The notes below the pieces were generated by a model that saw only the letters and a list, made by a program, of their open reading frames with translations, made no database searches and was not told the origin of the DNA. A stretch of 64,000 nucleotides of DNA from Metapseudomonas otitidis (GTDB lineage: Bacteria > Pseudomonadota > Gammaproteobacteria > Pseudomonadales > Pseudomonadaceae), in the NCBI RefSeq assembly GCF_900111835.1, contig NZ_FOJP01000003.1:124001-188000 (forward strand). The letters run 5' to 3'. The position numbers and the translations under genes are program-made. This document shows positions 1-12,106 of this stretch, in pieces; position 1 is the stretch's first letter, and the number at the start of each line of letters is the position of its first letter.

Positions 1-2
1 AC

Positions 3-740
3 TGGCCGCCGATCCCCTTCAGCTACGACACCATCAACTACGACCTGAAGGTTCCCGCTCCCGCGCCGCCGTCCGCCGACAACCTGCTGGGCACCGATGA
101 CCAGGCACGCGACGTGCTCGCCCGGGTCATCTACGGCTTCCGCGTCTCGGTGCTGTTCGCCCTGACCCTGACCCTGCTGAGCGCGGTGATCGGCGTCACC
201 GCGGGCGCCCTGCAGGGCTTCTACGGCGGCTGGGTGGACCTGGCCGGGCAGCGCTTCCTGGAGATCTGGTCCGGGCTGCCGGTGCTCTACCTGCTGATCA
301 TCCTGGCCAGCTTCGTGCAGCCGAACTTCTGGTGGCTGCTGGGCATCATGCTGCTGTTCTCCTGGATGAGCCTGGTGGACGTTGTGCGTGCCGAGTTCCT
401 GCGCGGCCGCAACCTGGAGTACGTGCGCGCTGCGCGGGCGCTGGGCATGCAGAACGGCGCGATCATGTTCCGCCACATCCTGCCCAACGCCATGGTCTCC
501 ACCATGACCTTCCTGCCCTTCATCCTCACCGGCGCCATCGGCACCCTGACGGCACTGGACTTCCTCGGCTTCGGCCTGCCCCCCGGCGCACCGTCCCTGG
601 GTGAGCTGGTGTCCCAGGGCAAGTCCAACCTGCAGGCGCCCTGGCTGGGCATCAGCGCGTTCGCCGTGCTGGGCCTGATGCTGACGCTGCTGGTGTTCAT
701 CGGCGAAGCCGCCCGCGATGCCTTCGACCCGAGGAAGTGA
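3..740 (+). CDS. yejE: Peptide ABC transporter permease YejE (5' truncated)
   Basis: Inner-membrane permease of a YejABEF-type oligopeptide importer; it would pair with a second permease and pass peptides driven by the ATPase encoded next. The frame is open from base 3, so the start lies before the window; the visible 245 residues are the C-terminal part. Several hydrophobic segments and the cytoplasmic EAA-type loop (ALGMQNGAIMFRHILPN) that contacts the ATPase can be seen. It is followed by yejF after one base, so the two are translationally coupled. Family assignment is secure; the exact peptide specificity is not visible. Confidence 0.93.
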   Translation, partial: WPPIPFSYDTINYDLKVPAPAPPSADNLLGTDDQARDVLARVIYGFRVSVLFALTLTLLSAVIGVTAGALQGFYGGWVDLAGQRFLEIWSGLPVLYLLIILASFVQPNFWWLLGIMLLFSWMSLVDVVRAEFLRGRNLEYVRAARALGMQNGAIMFRHILPNAMVSTMTFLPFILTGAIGTLTALDFLGFGLPPGAPSLGELVSQGKSNLQAPWLGISAFAVLGLMLTLLVFIGEAARDAFDPRK

Positions 741-741
741 G

Positions 742-2349
<1,608 letters not shown>

Positions 2350-2367
2350 ACCCAGGAGAACCGCCAC

Positions 2368-3162
2368 ATGGGATTCCTCACCGGCAAGCGCGTCCTCATC
2401 GTCGGGGTGGCCAGCAAGCTGTCCATCGCCTCGGGCATCGCCGCCGCCATGCACCGGGAAGGCGCCGAGCTGGCCTTCACCTACCAGAACGACAAGCTGC
2501 GCAGCCGGGTCGAGGAATTCGCCCAGGAGTGGGGCTCCGGCCCGGATCTGTGCTTCCCGTGCGACGTCACCCGCGACGAGGAGATCGCCGCCGTGTTCGA
2601 GGCATTGGGCCAACGCTGGGATGGGCTCGATGTGATCGTTCACTCCGTGGGCTTCGCCCCCGGCGACCAACTGGATGGCGACTTCACCGAGGTCACCACC
2701 CGCGACGGCTTCCGCATCGCCCACGACATCAGCGCCTACAGTTTCATCGCCCTGGCCAAGGCTGGCCGCACGCTGATGAAAGGCCGCCACGGCAGCCTGC
2801 TCACCCTCTCCTACCTCGGCGCCGAGCGCACCCTGCCCAACTACAACGTGATGGGCATGGCCAAGGCGAGCCTTGAGGCCGGCGTGCGCTACCTGGCCGG
2901 CAGCCTGGGCCCTGAAGGCACCCGGGTGAACTCCATCTCCGCCGGCCCGATCCGCACCCTGGCGGCTTCGGGGATCAAGCATTTCCGCAAGATGCTGGCA
3001 GAAAGCGAGCGCCAGACGCCCCTGCGACGCAACGTGACCATCGAGGAAGTGGGCAATGCAGCGGCCTTCCTCTGTTCGGACCTGGCCTCAGGCATCAGCG
3101 GCGAGACCCTCTACGTGGACGGCGGCTTCAACACCACCGCCATGGGGCCGCTGGAGGACTGA
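2368..3162 (+). CDS. fabI: Enoyl-[acyl-carrier-protein] reductase FabI
   Basis: NADH-dependent enoyl-ACP reductase, the last step of each fatty-acid elongation cycle and the target class of triclosan. The 264-residue protein has the FabI-type short-chain dehydrogenase layout: N-terminal Rossmann fold starting [16 protein letters not shown], and active-site residues Tyr149, Tyr159 and Lys166 in the Y-X6-Y-X6-K spacing of E. coli FabI. An AGGAGAACCGCC ribosome site precedes the ATG. It probably shares the yej transcript, since only 18 bases separate it from yejF, and ends at a hairpin terminator. Confidence 0.97.
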   Translation: MGFLTGKRVLIVGVASKLSIASGIAAAMHREGAELAFTYQNDKLRSRVEEFAQEWGSGPDLCFPCDVTRDEEIAAVFEALGQRWDGLDVIVHSVGFAPGDQLDGDFTEVTTRDGFRIAHDISAYSFIALAKAGRTLMKGRHGSLLTLSYLGAERTLPNYNVMGMAKASLEAGVRYLAGSLGPEGTRVNSISAGPIRTLAASGIKHFRKMLAESERQTPLRRNVTIEEVGNAAAFLCSDLASGISGETLYVDGGFNTTAMGPLED

Positions 3163-3180
3163 CTCCTCACTGCCCGAACG

Positions 3181-3203
3181 AGCCCGCCTTGTGCGGGCTT
3201 TTC
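3181..3203 (+). terminator. Rho-independent terminator of fabI
   Basis: GCCCGC at 3182-3187 pairs with GCGGGC at 3193-3198 across a short loop and is followed by TTTT. It lies about 20 bases after the fabI stop and faces the ppiD terminator. Confidence 0.8.
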
Positions 3204-3215
3204 ATTTCCTGCGGG

Positions 3216-3246
3216 CAAGAAAAAACCGCCCGAAGGCGGTTTCTTC
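3216..3246 (-). terminator. Rho-independent terminator of ppiD
   Basis: Read on the minus strand, ACCGCC and GGCGGT form a stem around a CGAA-type tetraloop and are followed by six T residues. It sits directly after the ppiD stop. Confidence 0.85.
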
Positions 3247-3261
3247 ATCAGCCCACGCGGA

Positions 3262-5136
3262 TCAGTAACGCTCGATCTTCGCGTCGGCTTCCAGCTGGCG
3301 ACGGTATGCCGCGAAGTCCTGCTGGCCACTGCGGGACGCCAGGAAGCGGCTGTACATGGCCTTGTCCTGCTCGGACAGGGTCTCGTCGGGCTGGCTGACA
3401 CCGTTCAGGCGTACCAGCACGTAGTCACCGTTCTTCAGCGCCACGGAGGTGAAGCTGGGCTTGTCGGCGGCAGCCGGCTTGGGCATGCGGAACACGGCCT
3501 GCAGCAGGGAAGGATCGACGCCCTCCTGGCCACGGGTCGCGGCTTCCACCACGTTCCAGGTCTGGCCGTCCTGAGCCTGGTCGACCGGAGTCTTGCCTTC
3601 GCGCAGGCTGGCCAGCAGGGCATCACCCTTGGCCTTGACGGCCTCGGTGGCTTTCTCCTGCTGCAGGTGCTGGCGAATGCTGTCCTGCACGGAAGCCAGC
3701 TCAAGTTGCTCAGGCTTCTTGTGCTCCTTCACGCGCAGGGCGACGACGGTTTCCGGGTCCAGCTCGATGGCCGAGCTGTTGGCGCCGTCTTCCAGCACTT
3801 CGGTGCTGAAAGCAGCCTGAAGCACCTGACGGTTGGCCGCGAGGCCTTCGCCGCCTTCACGACCGAACGGGGCGCTGGTCTTCACCTCGAGCCCCAGTTC
3901 CTGGGCCGGCTGGCTCAGGTCGGACGCTTCGAAGGCGGAGTCTTCCAGCTGCTTGGTCGCCTCGACGAAACGCTGCTCGACGCGTTGCGCCTTGAGATCG
4001 CGCTCCATCTTGTCCTTCAGGCTGGCGAAGCTGGGCACCTCGGGCGCCTGCACGGCCAGCAGCTTGATCAGGTGGAGGCCGTAGGGCGTGCGCACCGGAG
4101 CGGAGACTTCACCTTGCTTGAGGGCGTAGAGGGCGTCCTCGAAGGCGGGCTCGTAGACACCACGGCCGGCAAAGCCGAGATCACCGCCGTTGGTGGCCGA
4201 ACCGGGGTCCTGGGAGAACTCCTTGGCCAGGGCGGCGAAGTCTTCACCCTTGTCCAGGCGCTGCTTGATCTCGTCGATCTTCGCCTTGGCCTGTTCCTCG
4301 GTCTGCTTGTCGTTGACCTCCACCAGGATATGAGCGGCATCACGCTGCTCGGACAGGTTGGAGATCTCCTTCTCGTACTGGGCCTTGAGCTCGTCGTCGC
4401 TCACGGAGACCTGGCTGAAGAATGCATCCTTCTTCAGCTCGACGTACTCCAGCACGACCTGCTCGGGGCTCATGAACTGGGCCTTGTGCTCGTCGTAGTA
4501 GGCCTTGACCTCGTCGTCGCTGACCTGGGTGGCCTTGGGATCGGCCTTGAAGGTCAGGGTGGCGAAATCGCGGGTCTGCTTCTCCAGACGGGCAAAGGCA
4601 CGAACCTCGTCATCGGTCACGAAACCGCTACCAGCAAGACCGGCACGCAGTTGACCGATGAGCATCTCGCGCTCCAGCTCCTGGCGATACTGCAGACGGG
4701 TGTAGCCCATCTGGCGCAGGACCATGTCGAAGCGGTCGGCACTGAACTTGCCGTTGTCCTGGAACTCGGGCGTCTGGACGATCAGTTGGTCGATGGCCTG
4801 CTGGGAGAACGCAAAATGCGCGCTCTTGGTGCCCTGCAGCAGCAGGCTGCGGTCGATCAGGCCCTTGAGCGCAGCTTCACGCAGCAGCTTGTCATCCAGC
4901 ATGGAGGCATCGAAATCCTTGCCGAGCTGCTGCATCAACTGGCGACGCTGCATGTCCACGGCTTGCGACAGCTGGTTCTGGGAGATTTCCTCACCATTCA
5001 CCTCGGCCGCCGTCTGACGATGGCTGGTGGCATTGAAAATGGCATCGAAACCGGTCAGCGCCAGCAGAGCGATGATGACGCCGATGATGGTCTTGGCAAT
5101 CCACCCCTGTGAATTGTCCCTGATGTTCTGCAGCAT
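3262..5136 (-). CDS. ppiD: Peptidyl-prolyl cis-trans isomerase / periplasmic chaperone PpiD
   Basis: Inner-membrane-anchored periplasmic chaperone that helps newly exported proteins fold. The 624-residue chain has a short cytoplasmic N-terminus, one membrane helix (about residues 16-34), a SurA-like N-terminal domain, a parvulin-type rotamase domain at about 265-365 ([11 protein letters not shown] through YGLHLIKL), and a long C-terminal chaperone region. Its position after hupB in the tig-clpP-clpX-lon-hupB-ppiD series matches Pseudomonas. About 210 bases containing the hupB terminator separate the two, so ppiD probably has its own promoter. Confidence 0.95.
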   Translation of the reverse strand: MLQNIRDNSQGWIAKTIIGVIIALLALTGFDAIFNATSHRQTAAEVNGEEISQNQLSQAVDMQRRQLMQQLGKDFDASMLDDKLLREAALKGLIDRSLLLQGTKSAHFAFSQQAIDQLIVQTPEFQDNGKFSADRFDMVLRQMGYTRLQYRQELEREMLIGQLRAGLAGSGFVTDDEVRAFARLEKQTRDFATLTFKADPKATQVSDDEVKAYYDEHKAQFMSPEQVVLEYVELKKDAFFSQVSVSDDELKAQYEKEISNLSEQRDAAHILVEVNDKQTEEQAKAKIDEIKQRLDKGEDFAALAKEFSQDPGSATNGGDLGFAGRGVYEPAFEDALYALKQGEVSAPVRTPYGLHLIKLLAVQAPEVPSFASLKDKMERDLKAQRVEQRFVEATKQLEDSAFEASDLSQPAQELGLEVKTSAPFGREGGEGLAANRQVLQAAFSTEVLEDGANSSAIELDPETVVALRVKEHKKPEQLELASVQDSIRQHLQQEKATEAVKAKGDALLASLREGKTPVDQAQDGQTWNVVEAATRGQEGVDPSLLQAVFRMPKPAAADKPSFTSVALKNGDYVLVRLNGVSQPDETLSEQDKAMYSRFLASRSGQQDFAAYRRQLEADAKIERY

Positions 5137-5203
5137 GGGTCCCCCAGAAACGACTGTACTGACTCAAACAGCCGTGCAGAGCGGGTAGAAGATTGGGTCC
5201 GGA

Positions 5204-5234
5204 TAAAAGAAAGGCGCATCCGAGGATGCGCCTT
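5204..5234 (-). terminator. Rho-independent terminator of hupB
   Basis: AAGGCGCATCC at 5211-5221 is the reverse complement of GGATGCGCCTT at 5224-5234; on the minus strand the stem is followed by TTTCTTTT. It lies about 110 bases downstream of the hupB stop. Confidence 0.85.
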
Positions 5235-5298
5235 CTCTTAACTGTCGGGGTAGCCGGAGGGTTGCCCCTCGGCAGGCTGACTGCCTTGCTTCCCCGAG

Positions 5299-5324
5299 CC
5301 GCCTCCGAGCTAGTCCGGAGGCGG
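5299..5324. other. Strong hairpin in the hupB 3' untranslated region
   Basis: CCGCCTCCG at 5299-5307 and CGGAGGCGG at 5316-5324 form a perfect 9-bp stem with an 8-base loop. There is no T tract after it on either strand. It lies between the hupB stop and its terminator, so it would be part of the hupB transcript tail, perhaps protecting the mRNA end. Confidence 0.55.
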
Positions 5325-5346
5325 ATGGGCAAAGCCAGAGGGACGC

Positions 5347-5619
5347 TTAGTTGACGGCGTCTTTCAGAGCTTTACCAGCCTTGAAACCGGGGATCTTGGC
5401 AGCGTCGATCTTGATCGGCTTGCCAGTCTGCGGGTTGCGGCCAGTGCGAGCAGCGCGCTCTTTGACAGCGAAGGTACCGAAACCTACCAGCACCACGGAA
5501 TCACCAGCCTTCAGAGCGCCAGTGACGGATTCGATCACTGCGTCCAGCGCACGGCCAGCGACAGCTTTCGGGATATCAGCGGATGCGGCGATGGCATCAA
5601 TCAGTTCCGACTTGTTCAC
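5347..5619 (-). CDS. hupB: DNA-binding protein HU-beta
   Basis: Small nucleoid protein that bends and compacts DNA. At 90 residues it has full HU length, with the N-terminal helices ([16 protein letters not shown]) and the beta-arm signature [11 protein letters not shown] that inserts into the minor groove. It is expressed from its own strong promoter just after lon and is followed by a hairpin terminator. The beta assignment rests on its place next to lon. Confidence 0.95.
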   Translation of the reverse strand: MNKSELIDAIAASADIPKAVAGRALDAVIESVTGALKAGDSVVLVGFGTFAVKERAARTGRNPQTGKPIKIDAAKIPGFKAGKALKDAVN

Positions 5620-5713
5620 TCTTAAGTCCCCTTATATCTGTTGAGTTTGTTTCTTAGTTCTTCGGTGTAAGCAAAGCGGGTGCTGGATGGCCTGCTGACA
5701 CATAGGAGCCGCT

Positions 5714-5742
5714 TTATAACAAGGGCTCGAAAAATGTGTCAA
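5714..5742 (-). promoter_or_regulatory. Sigma-70 promoter of hupB
   Basis: On the minus strand TTGACA (5742-5737) is followed by a 17-base spacer and TTATAA (5719-5714). The -35 lies only about 14 bases after the lon stop, so the end of lon and the hupB promoter are nearly fused. The lon-hupB gap holds only a weak AGCC-GGGG-GGCT hairpin followed by TTCTT. Confidence 0.85.
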
Positions 5743-5755
5743 GAAAGCCCCCCGG

Positions 5756-8152
5756 CTAATGCGTGCTGATTCGCTCCTTGGAATCAGGCTCGCGCTTTTC
5801 ATCCTTTGCAACCATCTCGGGAGCCGCATCGGGCAAGGGCTCCGGCGCGTATTGCAGCGCAATTTGCAGGACCTCGTCAATCCATTTAACGGGTTTAATA
5901 TTCAGATCCTGCTTGATGTTTTCAGGGATTTCTTTCAAATCACGGACGTTTTCTTCGGGAATGATCACAGTTTTGATACCGCCCCGATGAGCCGCCAGCA
6001 ATTTCTCTTTCAAACCACCGATTGCGAGCACTTGGCCACGCAAGGTGATTTCCCCGGTCATGGCGACATCGGCGCGCACAGGGATTTGCGTCATGGCCGA
6101 CACGAGAGCCGTGCACATGCCGATGCCCGCGCTGGGCCCATCCTTCGGCGTAGCCCCTTCGGGCATGTGGATATGGATGTCGCGCTTCTCGTGGAAATCG
6201 GCCGGAATGCCGAGACTCTTGGCACGACTGCGCACCACGGTGAGTGCAGCCGTGATGGATTCCACCATCACATCACCGAGCGAGCCGGTCTTGGTCAGCT
6301 GCCCCTTGCCCGGCACGACAGCCGCCTCGATGGTCAGTAGCTCACCACCGACCTGGGTCCATGCCAGGCCTGTTACCTGGCCAATCTGGTCCTGCAGTTC
6401 AGCCAGCCCGTAACGGAACTTGCGCACGCCCAGGAAGTGCTCCAGCGAGTCAGCCGTCACGACCACACTGAAACGCTTCTCGCGGGCGTGTTCCTTGACG
6501 GCCTTGCGGCATACCTTGGCGATCTGGCGCTCCAGGCTGCGCACGCCGGCTTCCCGGGTGTAGTAGCGGATGATGTCGCGGATCGCCGCCTCTTCGAACG
6601 CCAGCTCCCCTTTCTTCAGGCCATTGGCCTGGGTCTGCTTCGGAGCCAGGTACTTGGTCGCGATATTGACCTTCTCGTCCTCGGTGTAGCCAGGCAGGCG
6701 AATCACCTCCATACGATCCAGCAGGGGCGCCGGAATGTTCATGGAGTTCGCGGTGCAGAGGAACATCACATCCGAGAGGTCGTAGTCGACCTCAAGGTAA
6801 TGGTCGTTGAAATTGTGGTTCTGCTCCGGGTCAAGCACCTCAAGCAGCGCAGAAGCCGGGTCGCCACGCATGTCGCTGCCCATCTTGTCGATCTCGTCGA
6901 GCAGGAAGAGCGGGTTGCGGACCCCGACTTTGGTCATCTTCTGGATGAGACGGCCCGGCATGGAACCGATGTAGGTACGGCGGTGGCCACGGATTTCGGC
7001 TTCGTCACGCACGCCACCCAAGGCCATGCGGATGAACTTGCGGTTGGTGGCACGGGCGATGGACTCGGCCAGCGAGGTCTTGCCCACGCCGGGCGGCCCG
7101 ACCAGGCAAAGGACAGGGCCTTTCACCTTCTTGACGCGCTTTTGCACAGCGAGGTACTCGAGGATCCGCTCCTTAACCTCTTCGAGGCCATAGTGATCGG
7201 CATCCAGGATGTCTTCTGCCTTCGCCAGGTCCAGACGGACCTTGCTCTCGGCCTTCCACGGCACGTTCACCAGCCAGTCGATGTAGGAGCGGACGACCGT
7301 AGCTTCCGCCGACATGGGCGACATCTGCTTGAGCTTGTTCAGCTCGGCATTGGCCTTGGTGAGGGCTTCCTTGGTGAGACCCGCATTGTCGATGCGCTTC
7401 TTCAGCTCCTCGATCTCGTTGTGGCCTTCATCGATGTCACCGAGCTCCTTCTGAATGGCCTTCATCTGCTCATTCAGGTAGTACTCGCGCTGGCTGCGCT
7501 CCATCTGCTTCTTGACGCGCCCACGGATACGCTTCTCGACCTGCAACAGGTCAATCTCGGCATCCAGGAGAGCCAGTACGTGCTCAACGCGCTCGGACAG
7601 ATCGGTGATCTCGAGGATCTCCTGCTTCTGCTCGATCTTGAGAGCCATGTGCGCAGCCATGGTATCCACCAGGCGACCCGGTTCATCGATGCTGTTCAGC
7701 GAGGAGAGCACCTCGGCAGGCACTTTCTTGCCCAGTTGAACGTACTGTTCGAACTGGCTAAGCAGGCTGCGAACGAACACTTCGGACTCACGCTCACCCG
7801 CGTCAACCTCATCGATCAGGGCAACCTCGGCCCGGCAATGACCTTCTACTTCGAAGAAGCGCTCGATGGCGCCACGCTGCTCGCCCTCGACCAACACCTT
7901 CACGGTGCCGTCAGGCAGCTTGAGCAATTGGAGGACGGTTGCGACCGTACCGACACGGTACAGGGCGTCTTCGCCCGGATCGTCGTCCGCCGGGTTCCTC
8001 TGCGCCAACAGAAGAATTTGCTTGTCCCCGGTCATCGCGGCCTCCAGGGCCTCGATGGATTTCTCACGCCCCACGAACAGCGGGATGACCATGTGCGGAT
8101 AGACCACGACATCACGCAATGGCAGGAGAGGCAATTCTACGGTTGTCTTCAT
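5756..8152 (-). CDS. lon: ATP-dependent protease Lon
   Basis: Cytoplasmic AAA+ serine protease that degrades misfolded and regulatory proteins. The 798 residues show the N-terminal LON substrate domain starting [20 protein letters not shown], Walker A GPPGVGKT at about residues 350-358, Walker B LFLLDEID, and the C-terminal protease domain with catalytic Ser in KDGPSAGIG (about 675) and Lys in [13 protein letters not shown]. Length equals the usual Pseudomonas Lon. A heat-shock-type promoter lies upstream, in line with its known regulation. The tail DSKERISTH is variable in the family. Confidence 0.97.
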   Translation of the reverse strand: MKTTVELPLLPLRDVVVYPHMVIPLFVGREKSIEALEAAMTGDKQILLLAQRNPADDDPGEDALYRVGTVATVLQLLKLPDGTVKVLVEGEQRGAIERFFEVEGHCRAEVALIDEVDAGERESEVFVRSLLSQFEQYVQLGKKVPAEVLSSLNSIDEPGRLVDTMAAHMALKIEQKQEILEITDLSERVEHVLALLDAEIDLLQVEKRIRGRVKKQMERSQREYYLNEQMKAIQKELGDIDEGHNEIEELKKRIDNAGLTKEALTKANAELNKLKQMSPMSAEATVVRSYIDWLVNVPWKAESKVRLDLAKAEDILDADHYGLEEVKERILEYLAVQKRVKKVKGPVLCLVGPPGVGKTSLAESIARATNRKFIRMALGGVRDEAEIRGHRRTYIGSMPGRLIQKMTKVGVRNPLFLLDEIDKMGSDMRGDPASALLEVLDPEQNHNFNDHYLEVDYDLSDVMFLCTANSMNIPAPLLDRMEVIRLPGYTEDEKVNIATKYLAPKQTQANGLKKGELAFEEAAIRDIIRYYTREAGVRSLERQIAKVCRKAVKEHAREKRFSVVVTADSLEHFLGVRKFRYGLAELQDQIGQVTGLAWTQVGGELLTIEAAVVPGKGQLTKTGSLGDVMVESITAALTVVRSRAKSLGIPADFHEKRDIHIHMPEGATPKDGPSAGIGMCTALVSAMTQIPVRADVAMTGEITLRGQVLAIGGLKEKLLAAHRGGIKTVIIPEENVRDLKEIPENIKQDLNIKPVKWIDEVLQIALQYAPEPLPDAAPEMVAKDEKREPDSKERISTH

Positions 8153-8210
8153 GATTTCAGCTCTACAGCGGCCATGGGCCGTTAACAGATAGGGTGACCC
8201 TGAGGGCCTA

Positions 8211-8239
8211 AGATGGGGGCACGTCTGGGAAAAAACAAG
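8211..8239 (-). promoter_or_regulatory. Candidate RpoH (sigma-32) heat-shock promoter of lon
   Basis: Minus-strand CTTGTTT (8239-8233), a 14-base spacer, then CCCCATCT (8218-8211) closely resembles the sigma-32 consensus CTTGAAA-N11-16-CCCATNT. It lies about 60 bases upstream of the lon ATG and downstream of the clpX terminator, so lon can be induced independently of clpX. Confidence 0.7.
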
Positions 8240-8251
8240 CGCTGTAGTGGG

Positions 8252-8279
8252 AAAGACAAAGGGGCCCGAGGGCCCCTTT
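8252..8279 (-). terminator. Rho-independent terminator of clpX
   Basis: AAAGGGGCCC at 8258-8267 pairs with GGGCCCCTTT at 8270-8279; on the minus strand the stem is followed by GTCTTTCCC. It lies five bases from the clpX stop. Confidence 0.8.
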
Positions 8280-8284
8280 GGTGA

Positions 8285-9565
8285 TCACGCGTCGGGCGCA
8301 GCTTTCGCCGGCTGTTCGCTGTTCTCGTAGATCAGCAGCGGCTTGGAGGTCCCTTCGATAACACTTTCATCGATGACCACCTTGCTGACCTCGTTCTGCG
8401 AGGGGATTTCGTACATGGTGTCGAGCAGCACGCCTTCGAGGATAGAGCGCAGGCCCCGGGCACCGGTTTTGCGCTCGAGCGCACGGCGAGCCACAGCCTT
8501 GAGTGCGTCCGGACGGAACTCCAGATCCACCCCTTCCATTTCGAAGAGCTTGCCGTACTGCTTGGTCAGGGCGTTCTTCGGCTCGGTGAGGATCTGGATC
8601 AATGCAGCCTCGTCGAGTTCGTCCAGGGTGGCGATCACCGGCAGACGACCTACGAACTCGGGGATCAGCCCGAATTTGACCAAGTCCTCCGGCTCCGCAT
8701 CGCGCAGGGTTTCACCCACCTTCTTGCCCAGATCAACACTGCGGACCTCGGCATTGAAGCCAATGCCGCCACGAGCAGAGCGGTTCTGGATGACCTTCTC
8801 CAACCCGGCGAACGCACCGCCGCATATGAAGAGGATGTTGCGTGTATCCACCTGCAGGAACTCCTGCTGGGGATGCTTGCGACCACCTTGCGGCGGCACG
8901 GACGCAACGGTGCCCTCGATCAGCTTCAGCAGCGCTTGCTGGACGCCCTCACCCGACACATCACGGGTGATGGAGGGGTTATCGGACTTACGGGAAATCT
9001 TGTCGATCTCATCAATGTAGACAATGCCCATCTGGGCCTTTTCCACGTCGTAATCGCACTTCTGCAGCAGCTTCTGGATGATGTTCTCGACATCCTCCCC
9101 CACATAACCCGCCTCGGTGAGCGTAGTTGCGTCGGCGATGGTGAAGGGAACATTCAGCAGGCGAGCGAGCGTTTCGGCCAACAGCGTCTTGCCGGAACCC
9201 GTAGGGCCGATCAGGAGGATGTTGCTCTTGCCGAGCTCGATGTCATCCTTCTTGTCGCGCTGATTGAGACGCTTGTAGTGGTTGTAGACGGCGACCGCGA
9301 GGACCTTCTTCGCGCGCTCCTGACCAATCACATACTGATCCAGGATGGTGCGGATTTCCTTGGGCGCCGGCAGCTTGTGCGCATTGCTCTCGGCCTGGGC
9401 TTCCTGCACCTCCTCACGGATGATGTCGTTGCACAGGTCGACGCACTCGTCGCAGATAAAGACGGAAGGGCCAGCAATCAACTTGCGCACTTCGTGCTGG
9501 CTTTTGCCGCAGAAGGAGCAATAAAGCAGTTTGCCGTTGTCCTCGCCATTGCGGGTGTCAGTCAT
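8285..9565 (-). CDS. clpX: ATP-dependent Clp protease ATP-binding subunit ClpX
   Basis: AAA+ unfoldase that recognises tagged substrates and feeds them into ClpP. From the ATG at 9565 the protein has 426 residues, the usual Pseudomonas length; the open frame continues 31 codons upstream, but [20 protein letters not shown] is the conserved N-terminus. The zinc-binding domain shows CSFC and CDECVDLC; Walker A GPTGSGKT and Walker B YIDEIDKI follow, with the GYVGEDVE pore-loop motif between them. It lies about 110 bases after clpP. Confidence 0.97.
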   Translation of the reverse strand: MTDTRNGEDNGKLLYCSFCGKSQHEVRKLIAGPSVFICDECVDLCNDIIREEVQEAQAESNAHKLPAPKEIRTILDQYVIGQERAKKVLAVAVYNHYKRLNQRDKKDDIELGKSNILLIGPTGSGKTLLAETLARLLNVPFTIADATTLTEAGYVGEDVENIIQKLLQKCDYDVEKAQMGIVYIDEIDKISRKSDNPSITRDVSGEGVQQALLKLIEGTVASVPPQGGRKHPQQEFLQVDTRNILFICGGAFAGLEKVIQNRSARGGIGFNAEVRSVDLGKKVGETLRDAEPEDLVKFGLIPEFVGRLPVIATLDELDEAALIQILTEPKNALTKQYGKLFEMEGVDLEFRPDALKAVARRALERKTGARGLRSILEGVLLDTMYEIPSQNEVSKVVIDESVIEGTSKPLLIYENSEQPAKAAPDA

Positions 9566-9636
9566 TCGATCAATCCAGTCGGGATAGGCATGAAACACAA
9601 GATGAAGGCAAATGCGGGCATTTTCAAGCCCGCGGA

Positions 9637-9658
9637 GTGGCCGGCGGGAGCCGGCCAC
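9637..9658. other. Hairpin between clpP and clpX
   Basis: GTGGCCGGC and GCCGGCCAC form a perfect 9-bp stem around GGGA. There is no T tract, so it looks like an mRNA-processing or stability hairpin in a clpP-clpX transcript rather than a strong terminator. A second weaker stem (GCGGGC / GCCCGC) lies just downstream on the minus strand. Confidence 0.5.
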
Positions 9659-9674
9659 GGTGCTGCGGATGGTG

Positions 9675-10319
9675 TTAGCTGGCGAGCTGACGCTTGCTGA
9701 GGACCTGATCGATCAGTCCGTATTTGACAGCCTCATCGCCACTCATGAAGTTGTCGCGATCAGTATCACGGGCAATCACATCGATCGGCTGTCCGGTGTG
9801 ATCGGCCAGGATCTTGTTCAGGCGCTCACGAATCGTGAGGATCTCACGCGCGTGAATCTCGATGTCCGAAGCCTGCCCCTGGAAACCACCCAGAGGCTGG
9901 TGGATCATCATGCGCGAGTGCGGCAGGCAGTAACGCTTGCCAGCTGCACCACCCGCCAGCAGCAACGCACCCATGCTGCAGGCTTGGCCGATGCAGATGG
10001 TGGATACGTCAGGCTTGATGAACTGCATGGTGTCGTAGATCGACATCCCGGCAGTCACCGAACCACCCGGAGAGTTGATGTAGAGGTGAATGTCCTTGTC
10101 GGGGTTCTCGGCTTCGAGGAAGAGCAACTGGGCAACCACCAGGTTGGCCATGTAGTCCTCGACCTGACCCACCAGGAAGATCACCCGCTCCTTCAGCAGG
10201 CGGGAATAGATGTCGTAGGCGCGCTCGCCACGGGCAGACTGCTCCACCACCATAGGCACGAGGCCGCCAGCAGCCTGGATATCAGGGACTTGTTGCTGCA
10301 TAAAAGAATTGCGGGACAT
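9675..10319 (-). CDS. clpP: ATP-dependent Clp protease proteolytic subunit ClpP
   Basis: Serine peptidase that forms the barrel of ClpXP and ClpAP. The 214 residues carry the catalytic triad Ser115 (QACSMGA), His140 (MMIHQPLGG) and Asp189 (ARDTDRD), offset by four from E. coli ClpP precursor numbering. Start chosen at the ATG of [19 protein letters not shown], the conserved Pseudomonas N-terminus; an in-frame ATG lies ten codons upstream. It lies between tig and clpX in the standard order. Confidence 0.97.
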   Translation of the reverse strand: MSRNSFMQQQVPDIQAAGGLVPMVVEQSARGERAYDIYSRLLKERVIFLVGQVEDYMANLVVAQLLFLEAENPDKDIHLYINSPGGSVTAGMSIYDTMQFIKPDVSTICIGQACSMGALLLAGGAAGKRYCLPHSRMMIHQPLGGFQGQASDIEIHAREILTIRERLNKILADHTGQPIDVIARDTDRDNFMSGDEAVKYGLIDQVLSKRQLAS

Positions 10320-10361
10320 GTCCAGCGATCGCTCCCTAACTAATGTCATGTCTCAAAGACG

Positions 10362-10389
10362 CATAAGCCAGCTCGGAGGCTGGCTTATG
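10362..10389. other. Hairpin between tig and clpP
   Basis: CATAAGCCAGC (10362-10372) and GCTGGCTTATG (10379-10389) make a perfect 11-bp stem with a 6-base loop. On the minus strand it is followed by CGTCTTTG, so it may act as a partial terminator or processing site between tig and clpP. Confidence 0.6.
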
Positions 10390-10413
10390 GTGTGCTCGAA
10401 CGAGGCGAAACGA

Positions 10414-11724
10414 TCAGGCGGCTTGCGGAGCTTCTACCGGCTTGACTGCATCTTCGTAGGAGACCGCTTTGTCAGTCACGTTGGCCTTCTGCAGGACAGT
10501 ATCTACAACTTGTTCTTCCAGCACAACAGAACGGACTTCGTTCAGCTGCTGGTCGTTCTTGTAGTACCAGGCCACGACCTGCTCAGGCTCCTGGTAAGCG
10601 GAGGCCATTTCCTCGATCAGTTCGCGAACGCGGGCATCATCCGGCTTCAGCTCGAATTGCTTGACCACTTCAGCCACGATCAGACCCAGAACCACGCGGC
10701 GCTTGGCTTGCTCTTCGAACAGCTCAGCCGGCAGTTGATCAGGGTTGATGTTGCCGCCGAACTGCTGAACAGCCTGAACGCGCAGACGGTTCACCTCGTT
10801 GCCGATCAGCGCCTTCGGCACTTCGATCGGGTTGGCAGCCAGCAGGCCGTCCATTACCTGATTCTTGACCTTGGACTTGATGGCCTGACGCAGCTCACGC
10901 TCCATGTTCTTGCGAACTTCGGCGCGGAAGCCTTCCAGACCGCCTTCCTTGATGCCGAACAGCGCGAAGAACTCGTCGTTCAGCTCCGGCAGGATGGGGG
11001 CGGAGACGCTGTTCACGGTCACGGTGAACTCGGCAGTCTTACCGGCCAGATCCAGGTTCTGGTAGTCCTCGGGGAAAGTCGGGTTGATGACGCGCTCTTC
11101 GCCCGCCTTGACGCCAACCAGGGCATCTTCGAAGCCCGGGATCATGCGACCGGAGCCCAGCACCAGGCTGGTGCCCTTGGCAGAACCGCCCGCGAAGGCT
11201 TCGCCGTCGATCTTGCCGACGAAATCGATGCTCAGCTGATCGCCATTCTCGGCAGCACGATCCACAGCTTCGAAGCGGGTGTTCTGCTTGCGCAGGATCT
11301 CCAGCATGTTGTCCACGTCAGCGTCGCCGACTTCAGCCTGCAGGCGCTCGACCGCAATGGACTCGAGACCAGCGACCTGGAACTCCGGGAACACTTCGAA
11401 GGTGGCGATGAACTCGAGGTCCTTGCCCTTCTCGAACACTTTCGGCTCGACGGAAGGCTGGCCAGCCGGGTTCAGCTTCTGCTCAACCACAGCCTCATAG
11501 AAGGAAGACTGGATCAGATCGCCCAGGACTTCCTGGCGAGCAGCGTCCTCGTAACGCTGACGGATGACGCTCATGGGCACCTTGCCCGGACGGAAGCCAG
11601 CGACCTTGGCGCGGCGAGCAGTCTGCTGAAGACGCTTGTTGACTTCAGTCTCGATCCGCTCGGCCGGCACACCAACGGTCATACGGCGCTCGAGAGCGGA
11701 GGTGCTTTCAACAGAAACTTGCAT
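10414..11724 (-). CDS. tig: Trigger factor (ribosome-associated chaperone)
   Basis: Ribosome-bound chaperone and peptidyl-prolyl isomerase that meets nascent chains at the exit tunnel. From the ATG at 11724 the protein has 436 residues, the usual length, starting [20 protein letters not shown]. The N-terminal ribosome-binding motif is seen as GFRPGKVPM, followed by the FKBP-type domain ([14 protein letters not shown]) and a helical C-terminal domain. The frame is open about 100 codons upstream, but that stretch is non-coding by comparison with the family. It is the last core gene before the prophage. Confidence 0.97.
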   Translation of the reverse strand: MQVSVESTSALERRMTVGVPAERIETEVNKRLQQTARRAKVAGFRPGKVPMSVIRQRYEDAARQEVLGDLIQSSFYEAVVEQKLNPAGQPSVEPKVFEKGKDLEFIATFEVFPEFQVAGLESIAVERLQAEVGDADVDNMLEILRKQNTRFEAVDRAAENGDQLSIDFVGKIDGEAFAGGSAKGTSLVLGSGRMIPGFEDALVGVKAGEERVINPTFPEDYQNLDLAGKTAEFTVTVNSVSAPILPELNDEFFALFGIKEGGLEGFRAEVRKNMERELRQAIKSKVKNQVMDGLLAANPIEVPKALIGNEVNRLRVQAVQQFGGNINPDQLPAELFEEQAKRRVVLGLIVAEVVKQFELKPDDARVRELIEEMASAYQEPEQVVAWYYKNDQQLNEVRSVVLEEQVVDTVLQKANVTDKAVSYEDAVKPVEAPQAA

Positions 11725-12014
11725 GGATATTCCTCGTTGCAGACATTTGCCGGCCGGACCGGCCCCATAATCAAGGGTCGGCATTCTATTAGAGGAAAAT
11801 GCAGAAGTCACCCCGCCAACCCATCGCTCTTCGCGCCTCTGCCTACAAGCGCCGACACCAATGGATTCGCACCTTATATAAGGAAGGACCGCCCTACCCG
11901 GCCAACATCCCTGCCCGATGCCTACGGCCGGGCGGGCAGCGCTCCGGCAGTACAGCACGCCCAAGGCCGGACGGCACTGCGGCCGGATGCCGCAAATGCA
12001 GCCCCGGAACGACG

Positions 12015-12039
12015 AAAGGCAGCCCGAAGACTGCCTTTT
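12015..12039 (-). terminator. Candidate terminator of the tRNA operon, now cut off by the prophage
   Basis: On the minus strand AAAGGCAGTC, loop TTCG, GGCTGCCTTT forms a 10-bp stem with one G-U pair and an A/T-rich base. It points away from the tRNA-Leu cluster and lies about 55 bases past the left attachment copy. In an uninterrupted chromosome it would stand just downstream of tRNA-Leu. The remaining sequence from 11725 to 12014 is the tig leader and upstream spacer, where I see no gene. Confidence 0.6.
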
Positions 12040-12091
12040 CATTCCCTACCCGGTTCTTGCAAGCAAACCCAGGTTCAAGGGTCATCGAATA

Positions 12092-12106
12092 ATGGTGCGG
12101 ACGGAG
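12092..12106. other. Prophage attachment site, left copy
   Basis: The 15 bases are identical to 56588-56602. Beyond the core the two flanks diverge at once (GGAACC here, AGACTC at the right copy). Here the core is not part of a tRNA, as expected for the displaced half of the original site. Confidence 0.85.

Noticed and set aside
3667-5112. Long plus-strand open frame opposite ppiD (and similar ones opposite lon, tig, the capsid and tape-measure genes)
   Set aside because: These are shadows of GC-rich coding strands; the minus-strand proteins are clearly recognised families.
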